Below are positions 63,316 through 64,000 of a stretch of 64,000 nt of DNA, in pieces. The DNA comes from Paenalcaligenes hominis_A (lineage in GTDB: Bacteria; Pseudomonadota; Gammaproteobacteria; Burkholderiales; Burkholderiaceae_B), in contig NZ_JBGJKZ010000003.1 of assembly GCF_041359055.1 (NCBI RefSeq), positions 372,001 to 436,000 of the forward strand, read 5' to 3'. The stretch's first letter is position 1; each line of letters begins with the position of its first letter. The position numbers and the translations under genes were made by a program. Under the pieces are notes generated by a model. The model was not told the DNA's origin and searched no databases. It saw nothing but the letters and a program-made list of their open reading frames with translations.

Positions 63316-63990
63316 ATGACTCGAAACAAATTTTCTCGACTTCCGCTTGCCAGTTTAATGGCAGCGGTGGGCCTATCAGCGGCCATGTCTTCTGCATGGG
63401 CAGAAGAGCTAGATGCTGAAGCCATTGAGCGTGGTAAAGCTGGCTCTGCGACCTGTGTAGCTTGTCATCAAGCCGATGGCAGTGGCATGAATATACCTGG
63501 TGGGGAATCATGGCCACGTTTAGCTGGATTAGACCGCGATTACATCGTAGCCCAATTAAAAGCATTCAAAGACGGCTCACGTAATAATGCATCGATGTTA
63601 GCTTTTGCCAACATGTTAAATGACGAGCAAATGGTTGATGTGGCAACCTACTACGCAAGCTTGCCCGTTAAAGCAGCCACGCCTCCAGCCGTGGACGAAG
63701 CCGTGCTAAGCCACGGTGAAAAGCTTGCCACTCACGGCGATTGGAGCCGTTATATTGTTGCCTGTACGACCTGTCATGGTGTGGGCAACCAAGGTAATGG
63801 ATCGGTGTTTCCCGCATTAGCAGGTCAACACCCAAGTTATATTGCTCAGCAAATTAAAGCGTGGCAAGACGGTACACGCAAGAACGATCCCCAAGAGTTA
63901 ATGGCGACCATTGCCAAGCGCATGGACGATAACGATATTGCTGCTGTATCGGCATGGTTAGCGGCTCAGCCAGCTAAGGGTCAAGAATAA
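63316..63990 (+). CDS. Diheme cytochrome c4
   Basis: Periplasmic electron carrier to terminal oxidases, 224 aa. A Sec signal peptide ends at SSAWA, and two c-type haem sites are present: CVACH (C47, C50, H51) and CTTCH (C150, C153, H154), in two homologous halves each with a PxLAG segment and distal Met region (AFANML; LMATIAKRM). I start at ATG 63316; a GTG at 63304 would add four residues and has no ribosome-binding site. The bases after its stop (AAGGGGATACA) look like the start of another gene's ribosome-binding site beyond the window. Confidence 0.93.
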   Translation: MTRNKFSRLPLASLMAAVGLSAAMSSAWAEELDAEAIERGKAGSATCVACHQADGSGMNIPGGESWPRLAGLDRDYIVAQLKAFKDGSRNNASMLAFANMLNDEQMVDVATYYASLPVKAATPPAVDEAVLSHGEKLATHGDWSRYIVACTTCHGVGNQGNGSVFPALAGQHPSYIAQQIKAWQDGTRKNDPQELMATIAKRMDDNDIAAVSAWLAAQPAKGQE

Positions 63991-64000
63991 GGGGATACAC

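Overview
The window looks like chromosomal backbone DNA of a betaproteobacterium in the Burkholderiales, most likely Alcaligenaceae. The evidence is the set of conserved clusters (trxA-rho, ndk-rlmN-rodZ-ispG-hisS-yfgM-bamB-der, hfq-hflX-hflK-hflC-hisZ-purA, rpsU-dnaG-rpoD), the presence of hisZ, a Lys/Ala-rich RpoD N terminus and AT-richer codon use than Bordetella. The genus assignment is an inference from gene content. I found no tRNA, rRNA, CRISPR array, insertion sequence, integrase or phage gene.

Layout. 1-2344: 3' part of clpB. 2516-7051: five-gene LIV/HAAT-type ABC importer operon. 7108-10545 (minus): queH and glnE, with divergent yhdP (10565-14098) starting 19 bp from glnE. 14162-15812 (minus): trxA-rho. 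16050-20405: parE and parC (topoisomerase IV), then a ferredoxin-type reductase, a DadA-like dehydrogenase and an orphan UgpB-like binding protein (to 24055). 24159-32794: a compact eight-gene type IVB (R64 thin-pilus/TCP-like) pilus operon, the accessory element of the window. 32891-37563: alaS, tusA, rpsP-rimM-trmD. 37678-40533 (minus): valS. 40774-49704: ndk to der, then hisC. 49810-56814: hfq, hflX, hflK, hflC, hisZ, purA and a phosphoribosyltransferase. 56931-61592: rpsU-dnaG-rpoD. 61755-62915 (minus): BenE-family transporter. 63316-63990: diheme cytochrome c4.

Most genes are housekeeping: protein quality control (ClpB, HflK/C), translation (AlaS, ValS, HisS, S16, S21, RimM, TrmD, RlmN, Der, HflX), transcription (Rho, RpoD), DNA topology and replication (ParE/ParC, DnaG), envelope assembly (BamB, YfgM, YhdP) and nitrogen, histidine and purine metabolism (GlnE, HisC, HisZ, PurA).

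The pilus operon encodes, in order, a lipoprotein joining a VirB9/TrbG-like region to a TcpQ-type C terminus (PilL-like), a lipoprotein secretin (PilN), PilO2, PilP, the assembly ATPase PilQ, the inner-membrane platform PilR, the major prepilin PilS and a PilV-like minor pilin. It lacks the prepilin peptidase, lytic transglycosylase, PilM and shufflon recombinase of plasmid systems, and no mobility gene flanks it. A strong terminator abuts its first ribosome-binding site. The type IVa pilotin gene pilF, often found between rlmN and the RodZ-like gene, is absent here. Another unlisted element is a 36-codon reading frame with a good ribosome-binding site whose stop overlaps the rpoD start codon.
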